Positions 34,573 through 42,506 of a stretch of DNA of 64,000 nucleotides are shown piece by piece; position 1 is the first letter of the stretch, and the number at the start of each line of letters is the position of its first letter. The stretch is from NCBI RefSeq assembly GCF_018531465.1, contig NZ_JAHDTF010000021.1, positions 124,001-188,000 on the forward strand, written 5' to 3'. This DNA comes from Sphaerisporangium fuscum (GTDB taxonomy: Bacteria; Actinomycetota; Actinomycetes; Streptosporangiales; Streptosporangiaceae). Under the pieces are notes generated by a model, which did not search any database, had not been told where the DNA came from, and saw only the letters and a list, made by a program, of their open reading frames with translations. The translations under genes and the position numbers were made by a program.

Positions 34573-34983
34573 TCAGGAGGGGATGATCTCGACTTCTTCC
34601 TCGGTGACGACGCCGTCGAGGATCCGGTACGAACGGAACTGGACGTCGTCGGGATCGGCCGTGGAGACCAGCACGTAGTGGGCGTTCGGCTCGGAGGCGT
34701 AGCTGATGTCGGTGCGCGAGGGGTAGGCCTCGGTCGAGGTGTGGGAGTGGTAGACCACCACCGGCTCCTCGTCACGGTCGTCCATCTCACGCCACACGCG
34801 GAACTGCTCCATGGAGTCGAAGCGGTAGAACGTAGGCGAGCGCTCGGCGTTCTCCATCGGGACGAAACGCTCGGGGCGGTCGGAGCCGGCCGGACCCGCG
34901 ATCACCCCGCACGCCTCGTCGGGGTGATCGGCCCAGGCATGGGCGATGATCTTGTCGACCAGTTCCCTTGAGATCGTCAGCAT
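34573..34983 (-). CDS. mec: Mec, JAMM/MPN zinc metalloprotease releasing cysteine from CysO
   Basis: The 136-residue protein has the complete JAMM signature: Glu23 in DEACGV, His79 and His81 in YHSHTSTEAYPSRTD, with Ser89 and Asp92. In M. tuberculosis Mec cleaves the CysO-cysteine adduct to regenerate CysO and free cysteine. Context with cysO and cysM supports the same role, and it may additionally trim the two extra C-terminal residues of this CysO. It is followed upstream by DUF2017 and clpS, a conserved actinobacterial neighbourhood. Confidence 0.93.
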   Translation of the reverse strand: MLTISRELVDKIIAHAWADHPDEACGVIAGPAGSDRPERFVPMENAERSPTFYRFDSMEQFRVWREMDDRDEEPVVVYHSHTSTEAYPSRTDISYASEPNAHYVLVSTADPDDVQFRSYRILDGVVTEEEVEIIPS

Positions 34984-34992
34984 GCCTGGAAG

Positions 34993-35520
34993 TTACCAAA
35001 GCGCCCGGACCAGCGTGTCCTGCAGGTAGGTCAGCCAGTCGTAGGTGACGTAGGCGGGATACCGGGGGTCGTCCTCGGGCATGTCGGCCAGCTCGTCGTG
35101 GATCTCCTCGGTGACCTCCAGGCGGACGCCGAGGGCGAGCCGTACGTCGTTCAGCGCCCGCAGCCACGCCAGCGCCTGCTCGGCGGTGAGCTGGACGCGG
35201 CCCTGCCCGGCGGTCTCCAGCAGGGTCTCGGCGTCGGCGCGCTTGCCCTCGCGCAGCGTGGCCTCGGTGTAGCGCCGGAACTCGGCCGCCGCCTCGTCGT
35301 CGTCGGCGTACGCCGAAGGGAACAGCCGGGCCAGCACCGGGTCGGACGGCTGCTCGGCGGTGCCGATGCCGAGCGCCCGCTCGAGCGGGTCGTCCCCGGT
35401 GGCGCCCGGCTCCACCAGGTCGAGGACCTGGGAGACCAGGGAGCGCAGGATCGACGCCTCCCCGGCGTCCAGCGTGATCGTCACCCCGCCATCGCGCGAG
35501 GAGGTGAAGCCCGTGCTCAC
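34993..35520 (-). CDS. DUF2017 protein
   Basis: The 175-residue soluble, mainly helical protein is acidic overall. The segments [18 protein letters not shown], then [20 protein letters not shown] and [16 protein letters not shown] are the usual DUF2017 landmarks. It always seems to lie between clpS and mec in actinobacteria, but no function is assigned. GTG 35520 overlaps the clpS stop by four bases (GTGA), so clpS-DUF2017-mec are one coupled unit. Confidence 0.88.
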   Translation of the reverse strand: MSTGFTSSRDGGVTITLDAGEASILRSLVSQVLDLVEPGATGDDPLERALGIGTAEQPSDPVLARLFPSAYADDDEAAAEFRRYTEATLREGKRADAETLLETAGQGRVQLTAEQALAWLRALNDVRLALGVRLEVTEEIHDELADMPEDDPRYPAYVTYDWLTYLQDTLVRALW

Positions 35521-35834
35521 GCCGAGTCCCGCTGGACGGTGGCCCACAGCCCGTATGAGTGCAGGATCTGCACGTCGCGTTCCATCTCCTCACGGGTGCC
35601 ACTGGCCACGACGGCCTTGCCCTTGTGGTGCACGTCGAGCATGAGCTTCTCCGCCTTGGGCCGCGCGTAGCCGAAGACCGTCTGCAGCACGTAGGTGACG
35701 TACGACATGAGGTTCACCGGGTCGTTCCAGACGATTGCCAGCCATGGAAGGTCGGGCCGGACATCGGACGACGGACGCACGACCTCGGCTGGAGCGGTAC
35801 TACCCACATTCCCATCCTGCCCTAGACCGGCCAT
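35517..35834 (-). CDS. clpS: ClpS, N-end-rule adaptor for the Clp protease
   Basis: The 105-residue protein has a 30-residue flexible N-terminus followed by the ClpS core. [17 protein letters not shown] (loop and helix with the Asn-Asp that bind the N-terminal residue) is followed by [21 protein letters not shown] (with the conserved His) and WATVQRD. It delivers N-degron substrates to ClpA/ClpC. The gene is divergent from pncB, with start codons only 12 bases apart, so their promoters must overlap each other's 5' ends. Confidence 0.93.
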   Translation of the reverse strand: MAGLGQDGNVGSTAPAEVVRPSSDVRPDLPWLAIVWNDPVNLMSYVTYVLQTVFGYARPKAEKLMLDVHHKGKAVVASGTREEMERDVQILHSYGLWATVQRDSA

Positions 35835-35839
35835 AGTCT
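35834..35839 (+). promoter_or_regulatory. pncB: -10 element of pncB, probably leaderless
   Basis: TAGTCT ends 7 bases before the GTG at 35847. It overlaps the first base of the divergent clpS start codon. A second TAGACC box lies at 35823-35828. Confidence 0.45.
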
Positions 35840-35846
35840 TCGACTT

Positions 35847-37139
35847 GTGAAGATGGTCATGAGCAGCGCGTTGCTTACCGATCACTACGAGCTGACGATG
35901 TTGCAGGCGGCGCTGGGAAGCGGGGCGGCGCGGCGGCGGGCCGTGTTCGAGGTCTTCGCCCGCCACCTGCCGGGAGGGCGCCGGTACGGCGTCGTGGCGG
36001 GCACCGGGCGTTTCCTCGACGCCCTCGCCGACTTCCGCTTCGGCGAGGCCGAGCTGGCGTTCCTGCGCGACAACAGGGTGGTGAACGACGAGACCCTCGA
36101 CTTCCTCGCCTCCTACCGCTTCCAGGGCGACGTGTACGGCTACCGCGAGGGCGAGTGCTACTTCCCCGGCTCCCCGATCATGGTCGTCGACGGCACCTTC
36201 GCCGAGGCCGTGCTCCTGGAGACCCTGATCCTGTCGATCCTCAACCACGACTCGGCGATCGCCTCGGCGGCGTCCCGCATGGTGCACGCCGCGGGTTCGC
36301 GGCCGATCATCGAGATGGGATCGCGGCGTACCCACGAGCTGGCGGCGGTCGCGGCGGCGCGGGCGGCCTACCTCGCGGGCTTCTCCTCCACCTCCAACCT
36401 CATGGCCGGGAGCATGTACGGCGTGCCCACGGCCGGCACCAGCGCCCACGCCTTCACGCTGCTGCACAGCTCCGAGTACGACGCCTTCCAGGCCCAGATC
36501 GACTCCCTCGGCGCCGACACCACGCTGCTGGTCGACACCTATGACGTCGCCAAGGGCGTGCGCACGGCGGTCGAGCTGGCCGGGCCCGAGCTCGGCGCGG
36601 TGCGCATCGACTCCGGCGACCTCGCCGTGGTGGCCCGGGAGGTGCGCCAGATGCTCGACTCCCTCGGCGCCACCGGCACCCGCATCGTGGTGACCAGCGA
36701 CCTCGACGAGTACGCCATCGCGGCCCTCGCCGCCGCCCCCGTCGACGGGTACGGCGTCGGCACCTCGGTGGTCACCGGCTCCGGTGTGCCGACGGCCGCC
36801 ATGGTCTACAAGCTGGTCGCCCGTGAGGACGCCGACGGCGCGCTGTGGCCGGTGGCCAAGAAGTCGGTCGGCAAGCCGAGCAGGGGCGGCCGCAAGACCG
36901 CCTTCCGCGCCCTGGAGAACGGGGTCGCCACCGCCGAGCTGGTCACCTGCTCCCCCGGCGCCGCCGCCCCCGACGGCGCCCGGCCGCTGCTCCATCAGCT
37001 GGTGCGCGGCGGCGAGATCGTCGGCCGCGAGCCCCTCGAGGCCGCCCGGGAGCGCCACCGCGCCGCGGTGGCGGAGCTCCCGGTCCTCGCCCACCAGCTC
37101 TCGCAGGGCGACGCCGTGATCCCCACCGTCTTCTCCTGA
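35847..37139 (+). CDS. pncB: nicotinate phosphoribosyltransferase
   Basis: The 430-residue enzyme converts nicotinate and PRPP to nicotinate mononucleotide for NAD salvage. [17 protein letters not shown], a segment with [47 protein letters not shown] (phosphate loop and His/Thr context), [11 protein letters not shown] and VRIDSGDLA are family blocks. GTG 35847 is favoured for a leaderless start; ATG 35853 and 35859 are alternatives. It forms a salvage operon with pncA. Confidence 0.93.
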   Translation: MKMVMSSALLTDHYELTMLQAALGSGAARRRAVFEVFARHLPGGRRYGVVAGTGRFLDALADFRFGEAELAFLRDNRVVNDETLDFLASYRFQGDVYGYREGECYFPGSPIMVVDGTFAEAVLLETLILSILNHDSAIASAASRMVHAAGSRPIIEMGSRRTHELAAVAAARAAYLAGFSSTSNLMAGSMYGVPTAGTSAHAFTLLHSSEYDAFQAQIDSLGADTTLLVDTYDVAKGVRTAVELAGPELGAVRIDSGDLAVVAREVRQMLDSLGATGTRIVVTSDLDEYAIAALAAAPVDGYGVGTSVVTGSGVPTAAMVYKLVAREDADGALWPVAKKSVGKPSRGGRKTAFRALENGVATAELVTCSPGAAAPDGARPLLHQLVRGGEIVGREPLEAARERHRAAVAELPVLAHQLSQGDAVIPTVFS

Positions 37140-37169
37140 CCCCTTGCCCCCGTTGAAAAAGAGAACGTG

Positions 37170-37745
37170 ATGAAGACCGCGCTTGTCATCGTCGACGTGC
37201 AGAACGACTTCTGCGAGGGCGGCAGCCTCCCGGTGGCCGGCGGCTCCGAGGTGGCCGCCGCCATCGGGCCGCAGGCCGCGACGGGCGGGTACGACCACGT
37301 GGTCGCCACCCGCGACTACCACGTCGACCCCGGATCCCACTTCGCCGACAGCCCCGACTACGTGAACAGCTGGCCCGCCCACTGCGTCGTCGGCACCGGC
37401 GGCGCCGAGTTCCACCCCGCGCTCGACGTCTCGGCCGTCGAGGAGGTGTTCAGCAAGGGCAGGACCAGCGCGGCCTACAGCGGCTTCGAGGGCGCCGCAG
37501 GCGACGGCACGGGCCTTGCCGAATGGCTCTCCTCGCGCGGCGTGGAGCGGGTGGACGTGGTCGGCATCGCCACCGACCACTGCGTGCGGGCCACGGCCCT
37601 GGACGCCGCCGCGAACGGCTTCGCGGTGCGCGTGCTGCTCGGCCTGACCGCCGGGGTGGCCCCGCAGACCACCGAGGCGGCCCTCGCCGAGCTGAAGGCC
37701 GCGGGGGTGGAGCTGGCCGGCACCCCCATCGTCAGGACGAGCTGA
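37170..37745 (+). CDS. pncA: nicotinamidase (isochorismatase-fold)
   Basis: The 191-residue protein hydrolyses nicotinamide to nicotinate, feeding PncB. The catalytic Asp is in [17 protein letters not shown], a Lys in [16 protein letters not shown], and the nucleophile Cys in [15 protein letters not shown]; the metal ligands are in [15 protein letters not shown] 37170 is preferred over the GTG three bases upstream, with a weak GAGA ribosome site. Thirty bases after pncB on the same strand. Confidence 0.93.
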   Translation: MKTALVIVDVQNDFCEGGSLPVAGGSEVAAAIGPQAATGGYDHVVATRDYHVDPGSHFADSPDYVNSWPAHCVVGTGGAEFHPALDVSAVEEVFSKGRTSAAYSGFEGAAGDGTGLAEWLSSRGVERVDVVGIATDHCVRATALDAAANGFAVRVLLGLTAGVAPQTTEAALAELKAAGVELAGTPIVRTS

Positions 37746-37802
37746 CGCCGGGGGACGCTCACCGGCGCTCTGGGCTGGGCTTTCTCACCTACTGGTCGTT
37801 TC

Positions 37803-37832
37803 TTGATCATTTGGATCTTGATCAAGTAAGTT
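37803..37832 (+). promoter_or_regulatory. promoter of the secreted SapA-like gene, with inverted repeat
   Basis: TTGATC (37803-37808) and TAAGTT (37827-37832) are 18 bases apart and fit -35 and -10 elements. CTTGATCA (37802-37809) is repeated inverted at 37819-37826, so a regulator could bind over the promoter. This short stretch is clearly more AT-rich than its surroundings. Confidence 0.6.
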
Positions 37833-37879
37833 ACTGCGCCATTAAGCGGGTAACCGCACGACCCAAAAGGAGGAAGCGA

Positions 37880-38275
37880 ATGAAGTTCAGAGCGCTGGTG
37901 CTCGGTGGACTGGTTGCCGCCTCGACGCTGGCCGGAACGGTGACGTCACCGGCGTCGGCCGCCTCGTACAACGGCTCCTGCGGCTCGGGCTACCGGGTCA
38001 TCGACTCGGCGGCGGTGGGCAGCAACGCCACGATGTTCCTGACCTACAACAACGGGTGGAACTGCCTGGTCACCATCCGCAACACCAAGGGCACCGCGCA
38101 CCACATGGGCGCCTACCTCAAGCGGTCGTCCGTCGAAAGCTGGCAGGTCAAGAACGAGGGCAATTTCACCCACTTCGCTGGCCCGATCTACCTGCAGGCC
38201 GCCGGCAGCTGCATCGACTGGGCCGGGGCGGACGGCACGGCCTACAACGCGAAGTACCGGACCCACTGCGGCTGA
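37880..38275 (+). CDS. small secreted spore-associated-protein-A-like protein
   Basis: The 131-residue protein has a signal peptide (KFRALVLGGLVAASTLAG, likely cut after ASA near residue 27). The mature 100-residue domain resembles Streptomyces spore-associated protein A: SYNGSCGSGYRVIDS, MFLTYNNGWNCLVTIRN, a FAGPIYLQAAGSCIDWAG segment and a final THCG. Four cysteines (in GSCGS, NCLV, SCIDW, THCG) probably form two disulfides. A strong AAAAGGAGG precedes the ATG. SapA-like proteins are found on spores or secreted; function unknown. Confidence 0.85.
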   Translation: MKFRALVLGGLVAASTLAGTVTSPASAASYNGSCGSGYRVIDSAAVGSNATMFLTYNNGWNCLVTIRNTKGTAHHMGAYLKRSSVESWQVKNEGNFTHFAGPIYLQAAGSCIDWAGADGTAYNAKYRTHCG

Positions 38276-38399
38276 CCCACCGCCCCGGCCTCCACGGCGC
38301 CCACCTGAGCGGTGCGCGTGAAGGGACGAGGCTCGGGGCCACTCGGGGCGATCACGAGCGCACGCCCGCGTACGTCGTCGCCCCGGGGCACATCGTCGG

Positions 38400-40157
38400 C
38401 TAGCGGGACCTCTGGGTGGCCCACTTGCGGATCATGTCGATGCGCTGGCGGATCTGGTCGGCCGTGGCCTGCGCGATGGCGGGGCCGCCGCACGCCCGCC
38501 GCAGCTCGGCGTGGATGACGCCGTGGGGCTGGCCGGTGCGGTGGTTCCAGGCGCCCACGAGGCCGTTGAGCTCCTTGCGCAGCGCGGCGATCTCCTCGTG
38601 GGGGGACAGCGTGGGCCGCGGCGGGGCCTCGGCGGCCTTGCGCCGCCTGGCGGCCTGCTGATCGGCCTGGTGCTTGCGCAGCAGCACCGCGACCTGGTCG
38701 GGCTCCAGCAGGCCGGGCAGGCCGAGGAAATCCTCCTCCTCGGGCGAGCCGGGCTCGGCGGGCGTGCCGAACTCGCCGCCGTCGAACAGCACCCGGTCGA
38801 ACGTGGCCGACGCCTCGACGGTCTCGAACGGCAGCTCGTCGCCGAGGACGTCGGGATTGTCCTTCTTCTGGCGGGACTCGTCGACCAGGAAGTCGTCGAG
38901 CCCCTCCTCGGGCACCTTGCGGTCGAGGACGTGGTCGCGCTCGGTCTCCATCTCGGAGGCCAGGCCCATCAGCGTGGGCACCGAGGGCAGGAACACCGAC
39001 GCGGTCTCGCCCCGCCTGCGGGCACGGACGAAACGCCCCACCGCCTGGGCGAAGAACAGCGGGGTCGAGGTGCTGGTGGCGTACACCCCGACCATCAGGC
39101 GCGGGATGTCGACGCCTTCGGAGACCATGCGGACGGCGACCAGCCACCGCTCCTCCGAGGCGCTGAACTGCTTGATCTTGTCGGAGGCGCCCGGGTCGTC
39201 GGACAGCACGACGGTGGCGCCCTGGCCGGTGATCTCACGGATGTGCTTGGCGTACGCGCGCGCCGTCTCGTGGTCGCTGGCGATCACCATGGCCCCGGCG
39301 TCGTGGATGTGCCTGCGCACCTCGGTGAGCCGCTTGTCGGCGGCCCGCAGCACCTGGCGGATCCAGTCGCCCTTGGGGTCGAGAGCCGCGCGCCAGGCCT
39401 GCCCGAGCTGGTCCTTGGTGAGCGGCGTGCCGAGTGTCGCGGCGATCTCGTCGCCCGCGCGGGTGCGCCAGCGCATCTCGCCGGCGTACGCCAGGAAGAT
39501 CACGGGACGGACCACGCCGTCGGCGAGGGCCGGGCCGTAGCCGTAGGAGTAGTCGGAGACGCTGCGCCGCACGCCCTCGCCGTCCTCGGCGTAGGTGACG
39601 AACGGGATGGGGTTGACGTCGGACCGGAACGGGGTGCCGGTGAGCGCCAGGCGCCGCGTGGCGGGCTCGAAGGCCTCACGGACGCCGTCGCCCCACGACT
39701 TGGCGTCGCCCGCGTGGTGGATCTCGTCGAAGATGACCAGCGTGCGGCGGTTCTCGGTGCGGGTGCGGTGCAGCGCGGGGTGCATCGAGACCTGGGCGTA
39801 GGTGACCGCGACACCCGTGTAGTCGCGGGAGGTGGTGCCCTGGCTGTTCTTGAACTCGGGGTCGATGGCGATGCCGACCCGAGCGGCGGCGTCGGCCCAC
39901 TGCCGCTTGAGGTGCTCGGTGGGCGCGACGATCGTGATCCGCTGCACGACGCCCTGGGCGAGCAGCTCGCTGGCGATGCGCAGCGCGTAGGTGGTCTTGC
40001 CGGCGCCGGGGGTCGCCACGGTGAGGAAGTCGCGGTGCTCGCGCCGGAAGTAGAGGTCGAAGGCCTCTTGCTGCCAGGCGCGGAGCTTGGGGGCGGTGCC
40101 CCACGCGGCGCGGTTGGGGTAGGAGGGTGACAGATGGGACGCGGCAAAGGAGCTCAC
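38400..40157 (-). CDS. superfamily 2 DEAD/DEAH-box helicase
   Basis: The 585-residue protein has helicase motifs Q/I (LRAWQQEAFDLY, VATPGAGKTTYAL), Ia (IVAPTEHLKRQW), II (FDEIHHAGD), III (LTGTPFRSD), IV-VI (VVLSDDPGASDKI, MVSEGVDIPRL, FFAQAVGRFVRARR). A C-terminal region of about 170 residues is Glu/Arg-rich and coiled (KHQADQQAARRRKAAE) and may bind partners. This type, with a DEIH box and no extra nuclease, is widespread in actinobacteria but uncharacterised. GTG 40157 has GAGGAGG upstream and overlaps a small upstream ORF by four bases. Confidence 0.87.
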   Translation of the reverse strand: MSSFAASHLSPSYPNRAAWGTAPKLRAWQQEAFDLYFRREHRDFLTVATPGAGKTTYALRIASELLAQGVVQRITIVAPTEHLKRQWADAAARVGIAIDPEFKNSQGTTSRDYTGVAVTYAQVSMHPALHRTRTENRRTLVIFDEIHHAGDAKSWGDGVREAFEPATRRLALTGTPFRSDVNPIPFVTYAEDGEGVRRSVSDYSYGYGPALADGVVRPVIFLAYAGEMRWRTRAGDEIAATLGTPLTKDQLGQAWRAALDPKGDWIRQVLRAADKRLTEVRRHIHDAGAMVIASDHETARAYAKHIREITGQGATVVLSDDPGASDKIKQFSASEERWLVAVRMVSEGVDIPRLMVGVYATSTSTPLFFAQAVGRFVRARRRGETASVFLPSVPTLMGLASEMETERDHVLDRKVPEEGLDDFLVDESRQKKDNPDVLGDELPFETVEASATFDRVLFDGGEFGTPAEPGSPEEEDFLGLPGLLEPDQVAVLLRKHQADQQAARRRKAAEAPPRPTLSPHEEIAALRKELNGLVGAWNHRTGQPHGVIHAELRRACGGPAIAQATADQIRQRIDMIRKWATQRSR

Positions 40158-40246
40158 GCCGACCTCCTCGTCAGATGGTCTCTCAGGGCCGCCGTGGCGT
40201 CTCCCCCACTGATGATCTTGTCGCTGCGCTCGTGTCCGTCCCTCAC
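40154..40246 (-). CDS. 30-codon small ORF coupled to the helicase gene
   Basis: A GTG at 40246 opens a 30-residue frame, VRDGHERSDKIISGG followed by a helix-like ATAALRDHLTRRSA, whose TGA overlaps the helicase GTG as GTGA. A TATCGT box at 40256-40261 (minus strand) would start the transcript about 2 bases before it. The GTGA overlap and codon bias make translation plausible. No family is recognised, and it could simply be a coupling leader. The rest of 40247-40382 holds no other feature I can support. Confidence 0.4.
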   Translation of the reverse strand: MRDGHERSDKIISGGDATAALRDHLTRRSA

Positions 40247-40382
40247 AGTGAAGCCACGATAGCGGGGACCACCGACAGGAAGCGCCGATCCGGCGAAGGG
40301 CCGCCGCGCCGCGCCTCCCGTCACGGGGCCGTCCGGACCCCGCCGACCGGCCCGTACGGCCGCCCGGCCGGCGCGGATCCGC

Positions 40383-41063
40383 CTACTTCAGGCCGTCTAC
40401 GACGGCGTCGATCTCGGCGCGCCGCCGCGGGTCGTCGGGCTGCGCGAGCCCGACGACGACCACGCTGCGGTCGCCCTTGGTGAGAAGTGTCACGCGCAGG
40501 TACGACGGCTGGTTGACCACGTCGCTGTACTTGGCGAGAAGGGATCGTGAATGGCCGGTGTACCCGCCGACGGCGACGTAGCGGTCGTCCACCACCTCGA
40601 CGGTGTCGCCGTGCAGCAGCAGCCGCGCGTACAGGTCGGCCAGTTCGAGGGCGGCGGGACGCGGCCCGGCCGTGCCGACCGGCGCGGCGGGGCGGGCCAT
40701 CACGACCGCGGAACCGTCGAGGCTCGCCGCGGAGGTGAAGCCGGTGACGGGCGGTACGGCCCCCTGCCGCCACCCCTGCGGCAGGGGGTAGCGAACCCCG
40801 GCCGCCGCGTCCACCACCGTCAGCGCGGGCCCTGGGGCGTTCAGGCGGCCCACCGCGAAGGCCACGACCCCGGCGACCACGGCGGTCCCGGCCGCCACGG
40901 CGGCGAGGTAGGCCAGCGTGCGCCTGAGCCAGAACGGCACCCTGACGCGCGACGGCGGGGCGGGTGCGCCGTACAGCCGCGCGGATGGCGGCAGGCCTTC
41001 CTCCGCGGCCGGAGGCCACACCCGGTCGCCGTAGGGCCGCCGCTTGGTCCGATGCTCGTCCAC
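40383..41063 (-). CDS. membrane-anchored protein of unknown function
   Basis: The 226-residue protein has a basic 55-residue cytoplasmic N-terminus, then one helix (TLAYLAAVAAGTAVVAGV) and an extracytoplasmic domain of about 150 residues. Conserved-looking parts are GVRYPLPQGWRQGAVPPVTG, containing a PLPxGW start reminiscent of lipoprotein LpqN-like folds, and VEVVDDRYVAVGGYTGHS. The call of that fold is uncertain. GTG 41063 is fixed by GGAGGAGG just upstream; the longer frame to 41330 overlaps the M43 protease gene. Confidence 0.65.
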   Translation of the reverse strand: MDEHRTKRRPYGDRVWPPAAEEGLPPSARLYGAPAPPSRVRVPFWLRRTLAYLAAVAAGTAVVAGVVAFAVGRLNAPGPALTVVDAAAGVRYPLPQGWRQGAVPPVTGFTSAASLDGSAVVMARPAAPVGTAGPRPAALELADLYARLLLHGDTVEVVDDRYVAVGGYTGHSRSLLAKYSDVVNQPSYLRVTLLTKGDRSVVVVGLAQPDDPRRRAEIDAVVDGLK

Positions 41064-41173
41064 GACGCCTCCTCCCGGTGCACCGAGTATCGCCACCGGG
41101 ACCGCCCATCCGTCAACGCACTTCCGCACTCTGGGTAAGGAAACGACGGAACATCGGGCGCGCAGGGCGTGGA

Positions 41174-42070
41174 TCAGACGGCGGGCGCGCGGTAGGCGTT
41201 CCACATCTCGCGCATGCGGCCGGCCTGCCCGGCCGTGAACTCCGTCATGCAGCGGTCGTGGGAGTAGTCCATGAAGTTGTGGACGGGGTCGTCGCCGTTC
41301 TCGGGGCAGGTGTCCTTGCGCGGCGGGCACCCCTGGGTGGGCTGCGCCTCGGGCGGGGTGTCGTCGACGGAGTCACCGGGCGGGTTGCAGCCGTTCTCGA
41401 AGGTGTGCAGCAGCCCGAGCCAGTGGCCGATCTCGTGCACCCCGGTGTAGCCCTTGGAGAAGTCGCGGAGGGATCCGCCCGGCAGGCTGCGCCAGTCGAT
41501 CACGACGCCGTCGAGGGAAGGGTGGTCCTGGTACCAGTGGGGGTAGGTGGCGTAGCCGAGGACGAGCTGGCTGAACTGGGCGATGTAGAGGTTCAGCGTC
41601 TCGGGACCGCCCTTGCGCAGGCGCTCCTTCATGGCCGCCTCGTTGCCGAGCGGCTCCCGGAACCACTCGGAGTTGTCGGTGCGCGTCACGCCCTTCAGGA
41701 CGAAACGGACGCCGGTGTCGACGCCGCCGTACCGCCCCCCGTAGGCCGCGTTGAGCGTGTCGACCTGGGCGTGGACCGCGCTGTCGGGCGCGCCGAGCCG
41801 TCCGTCGGTGATCACGTGCACCCAGAGCGGCACCATGACCGACGCCGGGACGGGGGCGTGGGGCGTGGCGCGCAGCCTGCGGCGCATCTCGGCCAGCATG
41901 CGCGCCGCCTCGCCCGCACCCGGCGTGTACGGCTCCACGCCCCGCGCCGGCGTGCGCAGCGGCTGCCGCGTGAGCGCGCAGGGACGGACGGCGGACGCGC
42001 GAGCAGGAACGGGCACGCTCCCCAGCGCCGACAGGCACACCAAAGACACGGCCATCGCGCGCCGCACCAT
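41174..42070 (-). CDS. secreted zinc metalloprotease, M43 (pappalysin/cytophagalysin-like)
   Basis: The 298-residue protein has a signal peptide (residues 1-26, SLVCLSALGSVPVPARASA). A catalytic domain follows with the metzincin motif HEIGHWLGLLH at 212-222 and the Met-turn Met in HNFMDYSHDRC near residue 270. PLWVHVITDGRLG and NAAYGGRYGGVDTGVRF are typical N-terminal strands of M43B enzymes. Several cysteine pairs (NGCNPPGDS, TQGCPPRKDTCP, DRCM) predict disulfides. Secreted endopeptidase; substrate unknown. Confidence 0.88.
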   Translation of the reverse strand: MVRRAMAVSLVCLSALGSVPVPARASAVRPCALTRQPLRTPARGVEPYTPGAGEAARMLAEMRRRLRATPHAPVPASVMVPLWVHVITDGRLGAPDSAVHAQVDTLNAAYGGRYGGVDTGVRFVLKGVTRTDNSEWFREPLGNEAAMKERLRKGGPETLNLYIAQFSQLVLGYATYPHWYQDHPSLDGVVIDWRSLPGGSLRDFSKGYTGVHEIGHWLGLLHTFENGCNPPGDSVDDTPPEAQPTQGCPPRKDTCPENGDDPVHNFMDYSHDRCMTEFTAGQAGRMREMWNAYRAPAV

Positions 42071-42166
42071 GCACTCCCCCGTTTACTCAGGTCAGAGTGC
42101 TGACGCTAAACCCAACGACGCCGATCGGCCGGGAGCAACACTCGATCGGGCCCGGCGCGGCCGCCC

Positions 42167-42415
42167 TTATTCGCCGGAGTCGCCCTTCGGCAGCCCCTCG
42201 TAGATCTCCTTGCACTCGGGGCAGACCGGATACTTCTTGGGGTCGCGGCTCGGCGTCCAGACCTTGCCGCACAGAGCGCGGATCGGGACGCCGGTGATGT
42301 AGCTCTCGGTGATCTTGTTCTTGTCGGCGTAGTGCGAGAACCGCTCGTGGTCGCCGTCGTCACCGTGGGACAGGCGCGGCCGTACTTCGCTCTCGGGAAG
42401 GATCTTCGTGCTCAC
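42167..42415 (-). CDS. DUF3039 small zinc-binding protein
   Basis: The 82-residue protein is acidic and compact. HERFSHYADKNKI is followed by GVPIRALCGKVWTPSRDP and then YPVCPECKEIYEGLP; His28, Cys49, Cys65 and Cys68 would form a zinc site. This matches the actinobacterial DUF3039 family, whose function is unknown. Start GTG 42415. It lies 90 bases downstream of the MFS gene on the same strand and could be cotranscribed with it or have its own start. Confidence 0.88.
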   Translation of the reverse strand: MSTKILPESEVRPRLSHGDDGDHERFSHYADKNKITESYITGVPIRALCGKVWTPSRDPKKYPVCPECKEIYEGLPKGDSGE

Positions 42416-42506
42416 GCCATCCGAGTCTACGTGGCTCCGGGCCCGGTCACGGAAACGACGGTACGGCCCGCGCCGGGCGCGAGCCGTACCCTCGACAGGC
42501 CAGAAA

